A DNA stretch of 64,000 nucleotides, from assembly GCA_051001455.1 (NCBI GenBank), contig JBPCNH010000004.1, forward strand, positions 186,001 to 250,000. Reading direction: 5' to 3'. The translations under genes were made by a program, and so were the position numbers. The DNA is from JBPCNH01 sp051001455 (GTDB taxonomy: Bacteria; Actinomycetota; CADDZG01; WHSQ01). The notes beneath the pieces were generated by a model. The model was not told where the DNA came from. It saw only the letters and a program-made list of their open reading frames with translations, and searched no databases. Position 1 is the first letter of the stretch; every line of letters starts with the position of its first letter. Positions 34,311-43,006 of the stretch are shown here, one piece after another.

Positions 34311-34880
34311 TTAGCTGGAGGTCGTTCCGGCGGGGGTGGCGCTGTTCAGCAACCAGGCCGGCGCGACCTCTTCGGGAGTCTTGCCACGCTTCTTGGCGAT
34401 GTCTGCAGGGGTCTTCAGGCCCTTGAGAGCAGCGACCGTCGCGTGGATGATGTTGATCGGGTTGTCGGAACCGAGCGACTTGCTAAGGATGTCCCGGATC
34501 CCGGAGCACTCCACCACGGCGCGCACGGGCCCGCCGGCGATAACGCCGGTACCGGGGGAAGCCGGCTTCAGGAGGACGACACCTCCCGACTCCTCTCCGA
34601 TGATCTCGTGAGTGATCGTCGCGCCCACCATAGGCACACGGAAGAAACTGCGCTTGGCCTCCTCGATCCCTTTCTGGATCGCCGCAGGCACCTCCCGAGC
34701 CTTCCCGTAGCCGACGCCGACCTGTCCGTTCCCATCGCCGACGACGACGAGGGCGGTGAAGGAGAACCTGCGTCCACCTTTGACCACCTTGGAAACGCGG
34801 TTGATCGAAACGACGCGCTCTTCATACTGCGTGCGGTCGTCGTTGCGCCCTCCGCGTCCGCCTTGTCTTCCTCGTCCCAT
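34311..34880 (-). CDS. rpsE: 30S ribosomal protein S5 (uS5)
   Basis: A 189-residue S5 with the N-terminal double-stranded RNA-binding domain (ERVVSINRVSKVVKGGRRFS, VGDGNGQVGVGYGKA) and the C-terminal domain (GTGVIAGGPVRAVVECSGI, SDNPINIIHATVAALKGL). A Gly/Arg-rich start MGRGRQGGRGGRNDD precedes it. It lies 23 bp after rplR. Confidence 0.98.
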   Translation of the reverse strand: MGRGRQGGRGGRNDDRTQYEERVVSINRVSKVVKGGRRFSFTALVVVGDGNGQVGVGYGKAREVPAAIQKGIEEAKRSFFRVPMVGATITHEIIGEESGGVVLLKPASPGTGVIAGGPVRAVVECSGIRDILSKSLGSDNPINIIHATVAALKGLKTPADIAKKRGKTPEEVAPAWLLNSATPAGTTSS

Positions 34881-34903
34881 CGTTAGCCTCCTACGCTTCC
34901 CTA

Positions 34904-35254
34904 CTAGAGCTTGAGGCCGCCCTCGCGAGCGCCCTCCGCAACCGCTTGAACGCGGCCGTGGTAGATGAATCCACCTCGATCGAATGTCACGGACTCGATC
35001 CCAGCATCCTTCGCTTTGGCGGCAACGGCTGCGCCGACCGCCTTCGCTTTGGACTTCGGATCGTCTCCATCCGCATCGGTCAAACTAGAAGCCGCCGCCA
35101 GGGTCTTGCCGGCAACGTCGTCGATGATCTGAGCATAGATGTGACGGTTGGATCGATAGACGGCGAGACGAGGACGCTCGGCCGTGCCCGTCACCTTCTT
35201 CCGCACGCGGCGATGACGGTTAAGTCGCCCTTTTACTTTCGTCGCGGTTGCCAT
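34904..35254 (-). CDS. rplR: 50S ribosomal protein L18 (uL18)
   Basis: A 116-residue 5S-rRNA-binding protein: RRVRKKVTGTAERPRLAVYR, SNRHIYAQIIDD, TFDRGGFIYHGRVQAVAEGA, REGGLKL. Normal in length, with a basic N-terminus. Confidence 0.98.
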   Translation of the reverse strand: MATATKVKGRLNRHRRVRKKVTGTAERPRLAVYRSNRHIYAQIIDDVAGKTLAAASSLTDADGDDPKSKAKAVGAAVAAKAKDAGIESVTFDRGGFIYHGRVQAVAEGAREGGLKL

Positions 35255-35280
35255 CTTCTCGTCCTCTACTTTCCTAGTTC

Positions 35281-35826
35281 CTAAGCGCCGGCTTTGGCGG
35301 ACTTGCCGCCCTTACGCCGGACGTACTCGTTCTCGTAACGGATGCCTTTGCCCTTGTAAGGCTCGGGCTTCTTGATCGCGCGGATCTCTGCCGCCGTCTG
35401 GCCCACCAGCTCCTTGTCAACGCCCCGGACGGTGATCTTGGTGGGTGTCGGCACCTCGAAATCGATACCTTCGGGAGCCGCCATCTTCACGGTGTGTGAG
35501 AACCCGACCGACAACTCGATATCGCTGCCCTGCTTGGTCGCCCGGTACCCAACTCCTTGGATCTCGAGGCTCTTCTCGAACCCGTTGACGACCCCTTCGA
35601 TCATGTTGGCGATCAGACTGCGGTACAGCCCATGCAAGGCTTTGATGTCGCGGGTTTCCGAACCACGCCCGACACGGATCGTTCCTTCGCTCTGCTCGAA
35701 GCTCAACTCGTCGGGGACCGAACGGTTCAACTCGCCCTTCGGGCCCTTCACCGAGACGTTCCGGCCCTCGAACGTAACTTCTACACCCGAGGGAACGGGT
35801 ATGGGTGCTAGTCCTATGCGTGACAT
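35281..35826 (-). CDS. rplF: 50S ribosomal protein L6 (uL6)
   Basis: A 181-residue L6: MSRIGLAPIPVPSGVEVTFE, VKGPKGELNR, LEIQGVGYRATKQG and the C-terminal PEPYKGKGIRYENEYVRRKG. It binds the sarcin-ricin region and is close to the factor site. It lies 14 bp after rpsH. Confidence 0.98.
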   Translation of the reverse strand: MSRIGLAPIPVPSGVEVTFEGRNVSVKGPKGELNRSVPDELSFEQSEGTIRVGRGSETRDIKALHGLYRSLIANMIEGVVNGFEKSLEIQGVGYRATKQGSDIELSVGFSHTVKMAAPEGIDFEVPTPTKITVRGVDKELVGQTAAEIRAIKKPEPYKGKGIRYENEYVRRKGGKSAKAGA

Positions 35827-35840
35827 CTGAGCTCCTTCAA

Positions 35841-36236
35841 CTACCAGACGTAGGCGAGCACTTCGCCGCCGACCTTGGCGCGTCGCGCCTGCTTGTCCGT
35901 CATCACGCCCTGGGACGTGGAAACGATGGCTACTCCCATGCCTCCGAGAACCCGGGGCAGCTCGCCGGCCCCGCGATAAACACGGCGCCCGGGCTTAGAG
36001 ATACGCCGGATCCCGGCGATCGCCCTCTCGCGCTCAGAGCTGTATCGCAAGCGGATCTTGATCGTGGGGTGTGGTCCATCTTCGGTCACGACCTCGAAGC
36101 CTTCCACGTACCCCTCTTCCGCGAGGATACGAGCGATGTTCTCTTTGATCTTCGACGCCGGGATCGACACGTCATCGTGCATCGCAGATGACGCATTGCG
36201 AACCCTCGTAAGCATGTCGGAGATCGGATCAGTCAT
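35841..36236 (-). CDS. rpsH: 30S ribosomal protein S8 (uS8)
   Basis: A 131-residue S8: MTDPISDMLTRVRNASSAMH, KIRLRYSSERERAIAGI, and the C-terminal GVAIVSTSQGVMTDKQARRA. GTG at 36242 (giving MSMTDPIS) and two further upstream codons overlapping rpsN are alternative starts. S8 commonly represses the spc operon. Confidence 0.97.
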   Translation of the reverse strand: MTDPISDMLTRVRNASSAMHDDVSIPASKIKENIARILAEEGYVEGFEVVTEDGPHPTIKIRLRYSSERERAIAGIRRISKPGRRVYRGAGELPRVLGGMGVAIVSTSQGVMTDKQARRAKVGGEVLAYVW

Positions 36237-36244
36237 GGACACCG

Positions 36245-36430
36245 TCACCAACTCGCTTTCGTGATGCCTGGGATCTCACCGTTGTGGGCCATCTCGCGGA
36301 AGCAGAGACGGCATAGGCCAAAGCGGCGATAAACGGCGCGCGGCCGTCCACAGCGCTGGCAGCGCGTGTACTCCCGCACCTTGAACTTCGGTTTTTTCTC
36401 CGCTTTGATACGCAGAGCTTTCTTAGCCAT
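36245..36430 (-). CDS. rpsZ: 30S ribosomal protein S14 type Z (uS14)
   Basis: The short zinc-binding S14 of 61 residues: MAKKALRIKAEKKPKFKVRE, then CQRCGRPRAVYRRFGLCRLC with two CxxC pairs, and REMAHNGEIPGITKASW. This Gram-positive-type paralogue replaces the longer, zinc-free S14. It lies 3 bp after rplE. Confidence 0.98.
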   Translation of the reverse strand: MAKKALRIKAEKKPKFKVREYTRCQRCGRPRAVYRRFGLCRLCFREMAHNGEIPGITKASW

Positions 36431-36433
36431 GCC

Positions 36434-37009
36434 TTACGCCTCCGTCCGTACACGTTCCCGCAGAGGGAAACCGAGCGCTTTCAACAAAGCCCGGCCTTCC
36501 TCGTCGGTCTTCGCAGACGTGACTATCGTCACGTCCATCCCTCTTGTCTGGTCGATGTCGTCGTAGTCGATCTCGGGGAAAACGAGCTGCTCGTTGAGCC
36601 CGAAGCTGTAATTGCCGTTCCCGTCGAAGGACTTGGGGTTCAGCCCTCGAAAGTCGCGGATCCTCGGCAGGACAACGGAAGTGAGCCGATCGAGGAAGTC
36701 CCACATCCGGTCGCCCCGCATGGTGACGGCCGCCCCGATGGGCATACCCTCACGGATCTTGAAGGTCGCGAGCGATTTACGAGCCCGTTTGATCGCAGGC
36801 TTTTGACCGGTGATCGTAGTCAGATCCTTGACGGCGCCGTCCAATAACTTGGCATCCTTGGGTGCGTCCCCAACCCCCATATTCACCACGATCTTCACCG
36901 GTTTAGGGACGTCCATCACGTTCGCCAGGCCGAGCTCTTCTTGCAGCTTGGCGACGATCTCGCTCCGGTAACTCTCCTTCAACCTCGGTGTGTAACCGTT
37001 CGTTGCCAT
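36434..37009 (-). CDS. rplE: 50S ribosomal protein L5 (uL5)
   Basis: A 191-residue L5: TPRLKESYRSEIVAKLQEEL, KIVVNMGVGDAPKDAK, TGQKPAIKRARKSLATFKIR, and MDVTIVTSAKTDEEGRALLK. The ATG overlaps the rplX stop as TGATG, so the nine upstream codons are not used. Confidence 0.98.
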   Translation of the reverse strand: MATNGYTPRLKESYRSEIVAKLQEELGLANVMDVPKPVKIVVNMGVGDAPKDAKLLDGAVKDLTTITGQKPAIKRARKSLATFKIREGMPIGAAVTMRGDRMWDFLDRLTSVVLPRIRDFRGLNPKSFDGNGNYSFGLNEQLVFPEIDYDDIDQTRGMDVTIVTSAKTDEEGRALLKALGFPLRERVRTEA

Positions 37010-37335
37010 CACAGCTCCGTTCCACACTTCCGGCACACGCGCGTCTTGGCGCCGCTGGTCTCATCGATCCGATATCCCACCCTGGTCGGCCCGTCGGACG
37101 GGCAGATCAGGGCAACGTTCGAGATGTCCACTGCCGCTTCCTTGTGGGCGATCCCGCCTTCTTGTGCGCCGCGGCGGTTGGTCCGAAGCTTCTCGTGACG
37201 AGTGACGGTGCCTACGCCTTCGACGATCACCCGGCGCGTCTTCGGTTGAACCTCGATCACCCGGCCTTTGGCCCCTAGGTCCTTGCCGGCGATGACGGCG
37301 ACCTGATCGCCCTTCTTGATGTGTACGCCTGGCAT
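37009..37335 (-). CDS. rplX: 50S ribosomal protein L24 (uL24)
   Basis: A 108-residue L24: VHIKKGDQVAVIAGKDLGAK with the KOW motif, RHEKLRTNRRGAQEGGI, and a C-terminal pair CRKC. It overlaps rplN by one base (TGATG) and rplE likewise; a GTG one codon upstream is possible. Confidence 0.97.
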   Translation of the reverse strand: MPGVHIKKGDQVAVIAGKDLGAKGRVIEVQPKTRRVIVEGVGTVTRHEKLRTNRRGAQEGGIAHKEAAVDISNVALICPSDGPTRVGYRIDETSGAKTRVCRKCGTEL

Positions 37336-37703
37336 CACAACACCTCTGGTGCTAGGGAGATGATCTTCATGAACCGCTTGTCGCGCAGCTCGCGCGCCAC
37401 CGGACCGAAGATCCGGGTGCCTCGTGGCTGCATGTTCGCATCGACGATCACGACAGCGTTGTCATCGAACTTGATGTACGAGCCATCCATACGGCGACGT
37501 TCCTTGGCGGTACGAACCACTACCGCCTTCACGACTTCGGATTTCTTCACCGCTCCTCCGGGGATCGCATCCTTTACAGCACAGACAACGAGATCACCGA
37601 TCCCGGCATAACGACGGCGCGAGCCACCGAGGACCTTGATGACGAGTACCTCTCTGGCACCCGTGTTGTCTGCGACGCGACACCTGCTCTCTTGCTGGAT
37701 CAT
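37335..37703 (-). CDS. rplN: 50S ribosomal protein L14 (uL14)
   Basis: A 122-residue L14: MIQQESRCRVADNTGAREVL, VVCAVKDAIPGGAVKKSEVV, AVVVRTAKERRR and RIFGPVARELRDKRFMKIIS. Every standard segment is present. ATGA overlap with rpsQ. Confidence 0.98.
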   Translation of the reverse strand: MIQQESRCRVADNTGAREVLVIKVLGGSRRRYAGIGDLVVCAVKDAIPGGAVKKSEVVKAVVVRTAKERRRMDGSYIKFDDNAVVIVDANMQPRGTRIFGPVARELRDKRFMKIISLAPEVL

Positions 37704-37981
37704 TTGGCTCTTTCCAAGATCTCGACGACCCGCCAGCGCTTGGTCTTCGACAGAGGCCTCGTCTCCGTGATCCGAACGATGTCCCCCTTGCCGGCTTCGT
37801 TGTTCTCATCGTGCGCTTTCAGGTGCTTATCGCGGCGGACGATCTTTCCGTAGGTGCGGTGAGCCGCAGCGTCGCGCACCTCAACGACGACCGTCTTGTC
37901 CATGACGTCCGAGATCACCCGACCCGTACGGGTCTTACGCTTGCCGCGCTGAGCCTGCATGTCTTCTTCGGTTGCGCTCAT
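37700..37981 (-). CDS. rpsQ: 30S ribosomal protein S17 (uS17)
   Basis: A 93-residue S17: KRKTRTGRVISDVMDKTVVV, HRTYGKIVRRDKHLKAHDEN and RITETRPLSKTKRWRVVEIL. The ATG follows the rpmC stop without a gap (TAGATG). Confidence 0.98.
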   Translation of the reverse strand: MSATEEDMQAQRGKRKTRTGRVISDVMDKTVVVEVRDAAAHRTYGKIVRRDKHLKAHDENNEAGKGDIVRITETRPLSKTKRWRVVEILERAK

Positions 37982-38203
37982 CTACTTTGCCTGACCTTCG
38001 TCTTCGTTGATCTCCTGTTCGCGCAGGAGCGTCTTGATCCTGGCGATGTCTTTCCGCAATACATTCAGCCGCTTGTAATTGTCGAGCTGGCCGGTGGCGT
38101 TCTGGAAGCGCAGATTGAACAGCTCCTCTTTCGTCTCGGCCATCCGCTGCTCGAGGTCCCCGTGGCCCATGTCTCGCAACTCCTTCGTTCTGGACTTAGG
38201 CAT
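37982..38203 (-). CDS. rpmC: 50S ribosomal protein L29 (uL29)
   Basis: A 73-residue L29: ELRDMGHGDLEQRMAETKEE, LFNLRFQNATGQLDNYKRL and RKDIARIKTLLREQEI. The ATG overlaps the rplP stop as TAATG, which rejects the 50 upstream codons. Confidence 0.97.
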   Translation of the reverse strand: MPKSRTKELRDMGHGDLEQRMAETKEELFNLRFQNATGQLDNYKRLNVLRKDIARIKTLLREQEINEDEGQAK

Positions 38204-38628
38204 TACTGCACCTCCAGCGGCTGGTCGCGCATCACGAAGCGGCACTTGATCGGCAGCTTGTGGGCGGCCAACCGGATCGCTTCGCGCGCCAGATCTTCTT
38301 GAACGCCCGCGATCTCGAACATGACGCGTCCCGGCTTTACGACCGCGACCCAACCCTCAGGATTCCCTTTACCGGATCCCTGCCTGGTCTCTGCCGGCTT
38401 CTTCGTGTACGGCTTGTCAGGGAAGATGTTGATCCAGACCTTCCCGCCTCGACGGATGTGACGAGTCATGGCGATACGAGCTGCTTCGATCTGCCGGTTG
38501 GAGATCCAGCCGGGTTCGACCGCCATAAGCCCGTAGTCGCCGAAGTTGACGCTCGTACCACCCTTGGCCTGACCACGCATTCGGCCACGCATCTGCTTAC
38601 GGTGCTTGGTCTTCTTAGGCTGCAACAT
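38203..38628 (-). CDS. rplP: 50S ribosomal protein L16 (uL16)
   Basis: A 141-residue L16: MLQPKKTKHRKQMRGRMRGQ, NFGDYGLMAVEPGWISNRQI, WINIFPDKPYTKKPAETRQG and KPGRVMFEIAGV. The arginine region that is hydroxylated in some bacteria is conserved. It lies directly after rpsC. Confidence 0.98.
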   Translation of the reverse strand: MLQPKKTKHRKQMRGRMRGQAKGGTSVNFGDYGLMAVEPGWISNRQIEAARIAMTRHIRRGGKVWINIFPDKPYTKKPAETRQGSGKGNPEGWVAVVKPGRVMFEIAGVQEDLAREAIRLAAHKLPIKCRFVMRDQPLEVQ

Positions 38629-39606
38629 CTAAGACTCACCACCCTCGGACGGGTTGTCGTCTTTCGTCTGCTCGGCAGGAGTGACCTTGACGTTGGGAGG
38701 AGCGGCAGGCTTGGGGTCCGAAGACGATTTGCCCCCGGACGCATCTACGTTGGCCGCATTCGGTCCACCTGCGGTGACATCCTCTTCGGTGATCTTAGGA
38801 GCGGCGCGCTTCGCGCTCTTCCGGCTGACCGACGCGGTCGTGCCACGCCGCTTGGGCTTGGCACCCTCAGCGGCACGGTCTTCGGCTCCGCGTCCTACGG
38901 TCTCCCCCGCGGCGAGCGCTGCTTCGCGGCGGAGACGAGCGGTGTCTCGAGCGCTCGCATATAGGTCCTGGAACGGCCCCTTGTATATCCACACTTTGAC
39001 TCCGATGCGCCCAAAGGTCGTCCGCGCCTCCGAGAACCCGTAGTCGATATCGGCACGCAGTGTGTGCAGCGGCATCTGACCCTCGATGTACCACTCGGTG
39101 CGGCTCATCTCGGCGCCTCCAAGGCGACCGCCACATTGAACACGCACACCTTTGGCACCATGCCGCATCGCCGTACCCACTGCCTTCTTCATGGCGCGTC
39201 GGAAGGAAACACGACTGACCAATTGCTCCGCGACACCTTGAGCGATCAACTGGGCATCCAGCTCCGGCTGCTTGACCTCGACGATGTTGAGGCGGACGTC
39301 GGTCGGCTTGCCGTGGATGTTCGATTCCATCTGCTCGAGCTTGCTCCGAAGGCGCTCGGCCTCGGAGCCGCGCCGGCCGATGACGATGCCGGGACGGGCG
39401 GTGTGGCAATCGATCCGAACACGTTCGCGCGTGCGCTCGATGTCTATGCGACTGATCCCCGCGTGGGGCAGCTCGCCCATCAGGTACTCGCGGATACGCA
39501 GATCGGCTACCAGATACTCCTTGTATTCCTTCTCACTGAACCAGCGCGATTTCCAATCGGTGTGGATCCCGAGGCGGAAACCGTACGGGTGGACCTTCTG
39601 ACCCAT
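38629..39606 (-). CDS. rpsC: 30S ribosomal protein S3 (uS3) with ~105-residue C-terminal tail
   Basis: The first ~220 residues are a complete S3: MGQKVHPYGFRLGIHTDWKS, the KH domain GIVIGRRGSEAERLRSKLE and RTEWYIEGQMPLHTLRADID. After KVWIYKGPFQD a long tail of about 105 residues follows. It is first Ala/Arg/Glu-rich, then basic (RRGTTASVSRKSAKRAA), then Pro/Ser/Asp-rich. S3 is normally 210-280 residues. The upstream neighbour rplV has a similar tail. Confidence 0.96.
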   Translation of the reverse strand: MGQKVHPYGFRLGIHTDWKSRWFSEKEYKEYLVADLRIREYLMGELPHAGISRIDIERTRERVRIDCHTARPGIVIGRRGSEAERLRSKLEQMESNIHGKPTDVRLNIVEVKQPELDAQLIAQGVAEQLVSRVSFRRAMKKAVGTAMRHGAKGVRVQCGGRLGGAEMSRTEWYIEGQMPLHTLRADIDYGFSEARTTFGRIGVKVWIYKGPFQDLYASARDTARLRREAALAAGETVGRGAEDRAAEGAKPKRRGTTASVSRKSAKRAAPKITEEDVTAGGPNAANVDASGGKSSSDPKPAAPPNVKVTPAEQTKDDNPSEGGES

Positions 39607-40224
39607 CTAGGCCTCCTCCCCTTCTTGCTTCTCAGGTGCTTTTGCCGTTTTGGATATCTTGGGCGGCGACGCCTCCGTAGCGGCAGAAGCAGCAGTCGGT
39701 GCGCCCTTCTTGGCGGACGGCTTTGCGCCGCTGTCCTTCTTCACGCGCGCAGCGGTTTGCTTCGCCGTCGTCTTGGCCGGGCTAGCCGACTCGTCTCCGG
39801 TCTTACGCCGGCCCCTAGCGGGCTTCTCGTCTTCCGCCGGCGGCTTCAGCAGTGCATCGAATTCTGCAGGACGGCCTACCACGATGGATATGTGACAGGT
39901 GCGCTTCCGGATACGCGTGGCACGTCCCTGAGCGCGCGGACGGAAACGCTTGAGGGTCGGACCTTCATCGACCCAGGCTCTTGCCACCACGAGCTCGTCC
40001 CCGGGCAGTCCGCGGTTGTGCTCGGCGTTAGCGATCGCAGACTCGAGGACCTTGCCGACCTCGTCGGTCGCCCCGCGCTCGTTGAATCGCAACACCCGCC
40101 GTGCATCGTCGACATGACGCCCACGGATGATGTCCACCACCTGACGAGCCTTCGTAGGGGACATCCTTATGAACCTGGCGGTTGCGAGCGCCTCTTGGGC
40201 GTCGGCAGCGATCTTGTGAGCCAT
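39607..40224 (-). CDS. rplV: 50S ribosomal protein L22 (uL22) with basic Ala/Lys tail
   Basis: A standard L22 of about 118 residues (RFIRMSPTKARQVVDIIRGR, FNERGATDEVGKVLESAIAN, and FRPRAQGRATRIRKRTCHIS, whose hairpin lines the exit tunnel) is followed by an 85-residue tail. The tail is rich in Lys, Ala, Ser and Pro, with histone-H1-like blocks such as AKTTAKQTAARVKK. Long L22 tails occur in other actinobacteria. It lies directly before rpsC and overlaps rpsS (TAATG). Confidence 0.96.
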   Translation of the reverse strand: MAHKIAADAQEALATARFIRMSPTKARQVVDIIRGRHVDDARRVLRFNERGATDEVGKVLESAIANAEHNRGLPGDELVVARAWVDEGPTLKRFRPRAQGRATRIRKRTCHISIVVGRPAEFDALLKPPAEDEKPARGRRKTGDESASPAKTTAKQTAARVKKDSGAKPSAKKGAPTAASAATEASPPKISKTAKAPEKQEGEEA

Positions 40225-40505
40225 TATCTAACCTTTGCCATCTTCTCGCTTCCGCCGTGTGAGCGGAAAGCGCGGGTAGGGGCGAACTCGCCCAGCTTGT
40301 GACCGACCATCGACTCGGTCACATATACCGGCACGTGTTTGCGGCCGTCATGAACTGCGATCGTGTGACCGACCATCTCCGGGATGACCGTCGAACGGCG
40401 GGACCACGTCTTGATGACGCGCTTCCCTCCGCCCTTGTTCATCTCGGAGACCTTGATGAGCAAATGGTCGTCGACGAACGGACCCTTCTTCAAGCTGCGG
40501 GGCAT
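40224..40505 (-). CDS. rpsS: 30S ribosomal protein S19 (uS19)
   Basis: A 93-residue S19: MPRSLKKGPFVDDHLLIKVS, TWSRRSTVIPEMVGHTIAVH and GHKLGEFAPTRAFRSHG. The start is 2 bp after the rplB stop; the 30 upstream codons lie within rplB and are rejected. Confidence 0.98.
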   Translation of the reverse strand: MPRSLKKGPFVDDHLLIKVSEMNKGGGKRVIKTWSRRSTVIPEMVGHTIAVHDGRKHVPVYVTESMVGHKLGEFAPTRAFRSHGGSEKMAKVR

Positions 40506-40507
40506 AT

Positions 40508-41338
40508 CTAGCGACCTCTCTTCTTGCCACGGCGACGCACGATGAGAGCGTCGGAATGCTTCTTCTTGCGCGTGCGACCCTCGGGCTTGCCCCACGGGCT
40601 GGTGGGATGACGTCCACCGGACGACTTACCCTCTCCACCACCGAGCGGGTGATCCACCGGGTTCATGGCGACACCTCGGACCTTCGGACGCTTGTTCTTC
40701 CAGCGAGCGCGGCCGGCCTTGCCGATCGAGATCAACTCGGCCTCGGCGTTGCCGACCTCTCCGACTGTCGCCCGGCAATCGAGAGCAACCATCCGCATCT
40801 CGCCCGAAGGTAAACGGAGCGTTGCTTTGGTACCTTCCTTCGCAACCAGCTGCACGGAGGCTCCTGCGGAGCGGGCCATCTTCGCCCCGGCGCCCGGCTT
40901 GAGCTCGATGTTGTGCACCACGGTGCCTACCGGAACGTTGCGCAGAGGCAGCGCGTTACCGGGCCGGATGTCTGCTCCCGGACCGGACTGCAAGACGTCC
41001 CCGACCTTCACGCGGTTGGGCAGGATGATGTACCGCTTCTCGCCGTCCTTGTAGTGCAGGAGTGCGATGCGGGCATTGCGGTTCGGGTCGTATTCGATGT
41101 GAGCGACCTTCGCCGGAACCCCGTCCTTATTCCTGCGGAAATCAATGACGCGATAACGGGTTTTGTTACCGCCGCCCTGATGCCTCGAAGTGACGCGGCC
41201 GCGGTTGTTCCGCCCCGCCTTCTTCGGGTTGGGCTCTACGAGAGTCTTCTCGGGCCTGTTCCTGGTCAGCTCCGAATAATCGGAGCGGGTCTGGAACCTG
41301 CGGCCCGGCGATGTTGGTTTCGATTTACGGATAGCCAT
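40508..41338 (-). CDS. rplB: 50S ribosomal protein L2 (uL2)
   Basis: A 276-residue L2: MAIRKSKPTSPGRRFQTRSD, HQGGGNKTRYRVIDFRRNKD, and the peptidyl-transferase-proximal VRGVAMNPVDHPLGGGEGK with its conserved histidine. The basic C-terminus is TRKKKHSDALIVRRRGKKR. The start is chosen at the family Met; 18 upstream codons are not conserved. Confidence 0.98.
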   Translation of the reverse strand: MAIRKSKPTSPGRRFQTRSDYSELTRNRPEKTLVEPNPKKAGRNNRGRVTSRHQGGGNKTRYRVIDFRRNKDGVPAKVAHIEYDPNRNARIALLHYKDGEKRYIILPNRVKVGDVLQSGPGADIRPGNALPLRNVPVGTVVHNIELKPGAGAKMARSAGASVQLVAKEGTKATLRLPSGEMRMVALDCRATVGEVGNAEAELISIGKAGRARWKNKRPKVRGVAMNPVDHPLGGGEGKSSGGRHPTSPWGKPEGRTRKKKHSDALIVRRRGKKRGR

Positions 41339-41351
41339 ATATTTTCCCGCC

Positions 41352-41654
41352 CTAACCTTGCTGCTCGAAGATCTCGATGCTGTCACCTTCACGAAGCTTG
41401 ACGATGGCTCGCTTCGTGTCGGGTCTCTTACCGGTCGTGAAACGGAATCGCTTGCTCTTGCCTTTGCGATTCAAGGTGTTCACTGAAAGAACCTTGACGT
41501 CCCAGATGTGCTCCACAGCCTGGCGGATCTCGGTCTTGTTGGCATCCGGATGCACGAGGAACGTGTACGAGTTCTCGTCGAGAAGCGAATAAGACTTCTC
41601 GCTGACCACGGGAGCAAGGATCACGTCCCGCGCGTCGCCTTTCGTCGATCCCAT
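41352..41654 (-). CDS. rplW: 50S ribosomal protein L23 (uL23)
   Basis: A 100-residue L23 at the tunnel exit: DVILAPVVSEKSYSLLDENS, FLVHPDANKTEIRQAVEHIW, VLSVNTLNRKGKSKRFRFTT. It overlaps rplD by one base (TGATG). Confidence 0.97.
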   Translation of the reverse strand: MGSTKGDARDVILAPVVSEKSYSLLDENSYTFLVHPDANKTEIRQAVEHIWDVKVLSVNTLNRKGKSKRFRFTTGKRPDTKRAIVKLREGDSIEIFEQQG

Positions 41655-42289
41655 CAGGCGTTCACCTCCGCCGGCTTGGTCAAGCTATCGAAGGCAGCGC
41701 TCGTGAAAATCAGTGCATCGGCCAGAAGGATGTCGTAGGTGTTGAGAGATCTGTCGAATACGAACGCCGACTTCTTCAGATTGCGGAAAGCCTTGTGCAG
41801 ATCGGCATTGCCCTCGTCTTCGATGTTCACGACGATGAGCACTCGCCCGGTGATCCCGGCCGCCTTCAGACAAGCGGCCGCAGCCTTGGTCTTGGCCTCG
41901 GTGAAACCGTCGAGGACCCAGATCGCCTCGTCCTGGGCCTTCGAAGCAAGAGCCGAACGTAGTGCCAGGGCCCGCATCTTCTTGGGAACCTTCTGTTCGT
42001 AGGAGCGAGGCTTCGGACCGAAGACCGTCCCACCACCGACCCAGATGGGGCTACGGGTCGAACCATGACGTGCCCGACCGGTTCCCTTCTGGCGCCACGG
42101 CTTTGCGCCGCCACCACGAACCTCAGAACGGGTCTTGGTTGACGCTGTCCCGGAACGGATCCCGGACAACTGGGCCTGAACGACCTGGTGCATCACGGGG
42201 ACGTTGATGTCGCCACCGAACAAAGCCTCGGGAAGATCCTTCGATCCCGTGGACTTGCCGGTGCCGTCTATGACTTTCGCTTTGGCCAT
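41654..42289 (-). CDS. rplD: 50S ribosomal protein L4 (uL4)
   Basis: A 211-residue L4: VMHQVVQAQLSGIRSGTAST, the loop GGGAKPWRQKGTGRARHGS, RSPIWVGGGTVFGPKPRSYE and RALALRSALASKAQ. TTG at 42298 would add three residues; the ATG at 42289 is the better start. In some bacteria L4 represses the S10 operon. Confidence 0.97.
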   Translation of the reverse strand: MAKAKVIDGTGKSTGSKDLPEALFGGDINVPVMHQVVQAQLSGIRSGTASTKTRSEVRGGGAKPWRQKGTGRARHGSTRSPIWVGGGTVFGPKPRSYEQKVPKKMRALALRSALASKAQDEAIWVLDGFTEAKTKAAAACLKAAGITGRVLIVVNIEDEGNADLHKAFRNLKKSAFVFDRSLNTYDILLADALIFTSAAFDSLTKPAEVNA

Positions 42290-42294
42290 GGCTA

Positions 42295-42963
42295 TCAACT
42301 AGCTTTCTTCGTCGTTCCGTCACCGCGACGAACCACGCGGATCGCCGTGCGAACCATCACGAGTCCACCGCGCGGACCGGGGATGGCTCCACGGATCAGG
42401 AGCAGGTTGCGCTCAGGATCCGAGGTGATGATCTTGAGATTCAGAGTGGTCACCCGTACGTGCCCCATGTGACCGCCCATCCTCATACCTTTGAAAACGC
42501 GGGAAGGGGTGGCGCAAGCACCGATCGAACCGGGTGAACGATGTTTCCTCTGCGTACCGTGGGACGCGCTGAGCCCCTTGAAGTTGTGACGCTTCATGAC
42601 TCCGGCGAACCCTTTTCCCTTCGTCACGCCGACCACGTCGACGATGTCTCCGCCCTCGAAAACGTCGGCTTTGATCTCGGTTCCGAGGGAGTACTCGGAG
42701 GTATCGGCCACGCGGAGCTCGACGAGGTGACGAGCGCTGTCCAAGCTCGCCTTGGCAAGATGTCCGGCCATCGGCTTGTTAACTCGGCTGCGCGAGCCAA
42801 AGGCGAGTTGCACGGCCGAGTACCCGTCCGTTTCCGGACGCTTCACCTGTGCCACATGGCAGGGTCCAGCCTCGACGACGGTCACGGGCACTGCGTGCCC
42901 GGCTTCGTCGAAGATCTGGGTCATCCCGATCTTGCGACCGAGGATCCCTTTCATCTCTGCCAT
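42295..42963 (-). CDS. rplC: 50S ribosomal protein L3 (uL3)
   Basis: A 222-residue L3: GILGRKIGMTQIFDEAGHAV, VTKGKGFAGVMKRHNFKG, and SIGACATPSRVFKGMRMGGH. A basic tail RRGDGTTKKAS is present. It follows rpsJ by 43 bp. Confidence 0.98.
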   Translation of the reverse strand: MAEMKGILGRKIGMTQIFDEAGHAVPVTVVEAGPCHVAQVKRPETDGYSAVQLAFGSRSRVNKPMAGHLAKASLDSARHLVELRVADTSEYSLGTEIKADVFEGGDIVDVVGVTKGKGFAGVMKRHNFKGLSASHGTQRKHRSPGSIGACATPSRVFKGMRMGGHMGHVRVTTLNLKIITSDPERNLLLIRGAIPGPRGGLVMVRTAIRVVRRGDGTTKKAS

Positions 42964-43006
42964 CTGCTTAGTTCCTCTACTTTCCTTGTTGTTCTTTATG
43001 AGTGAG

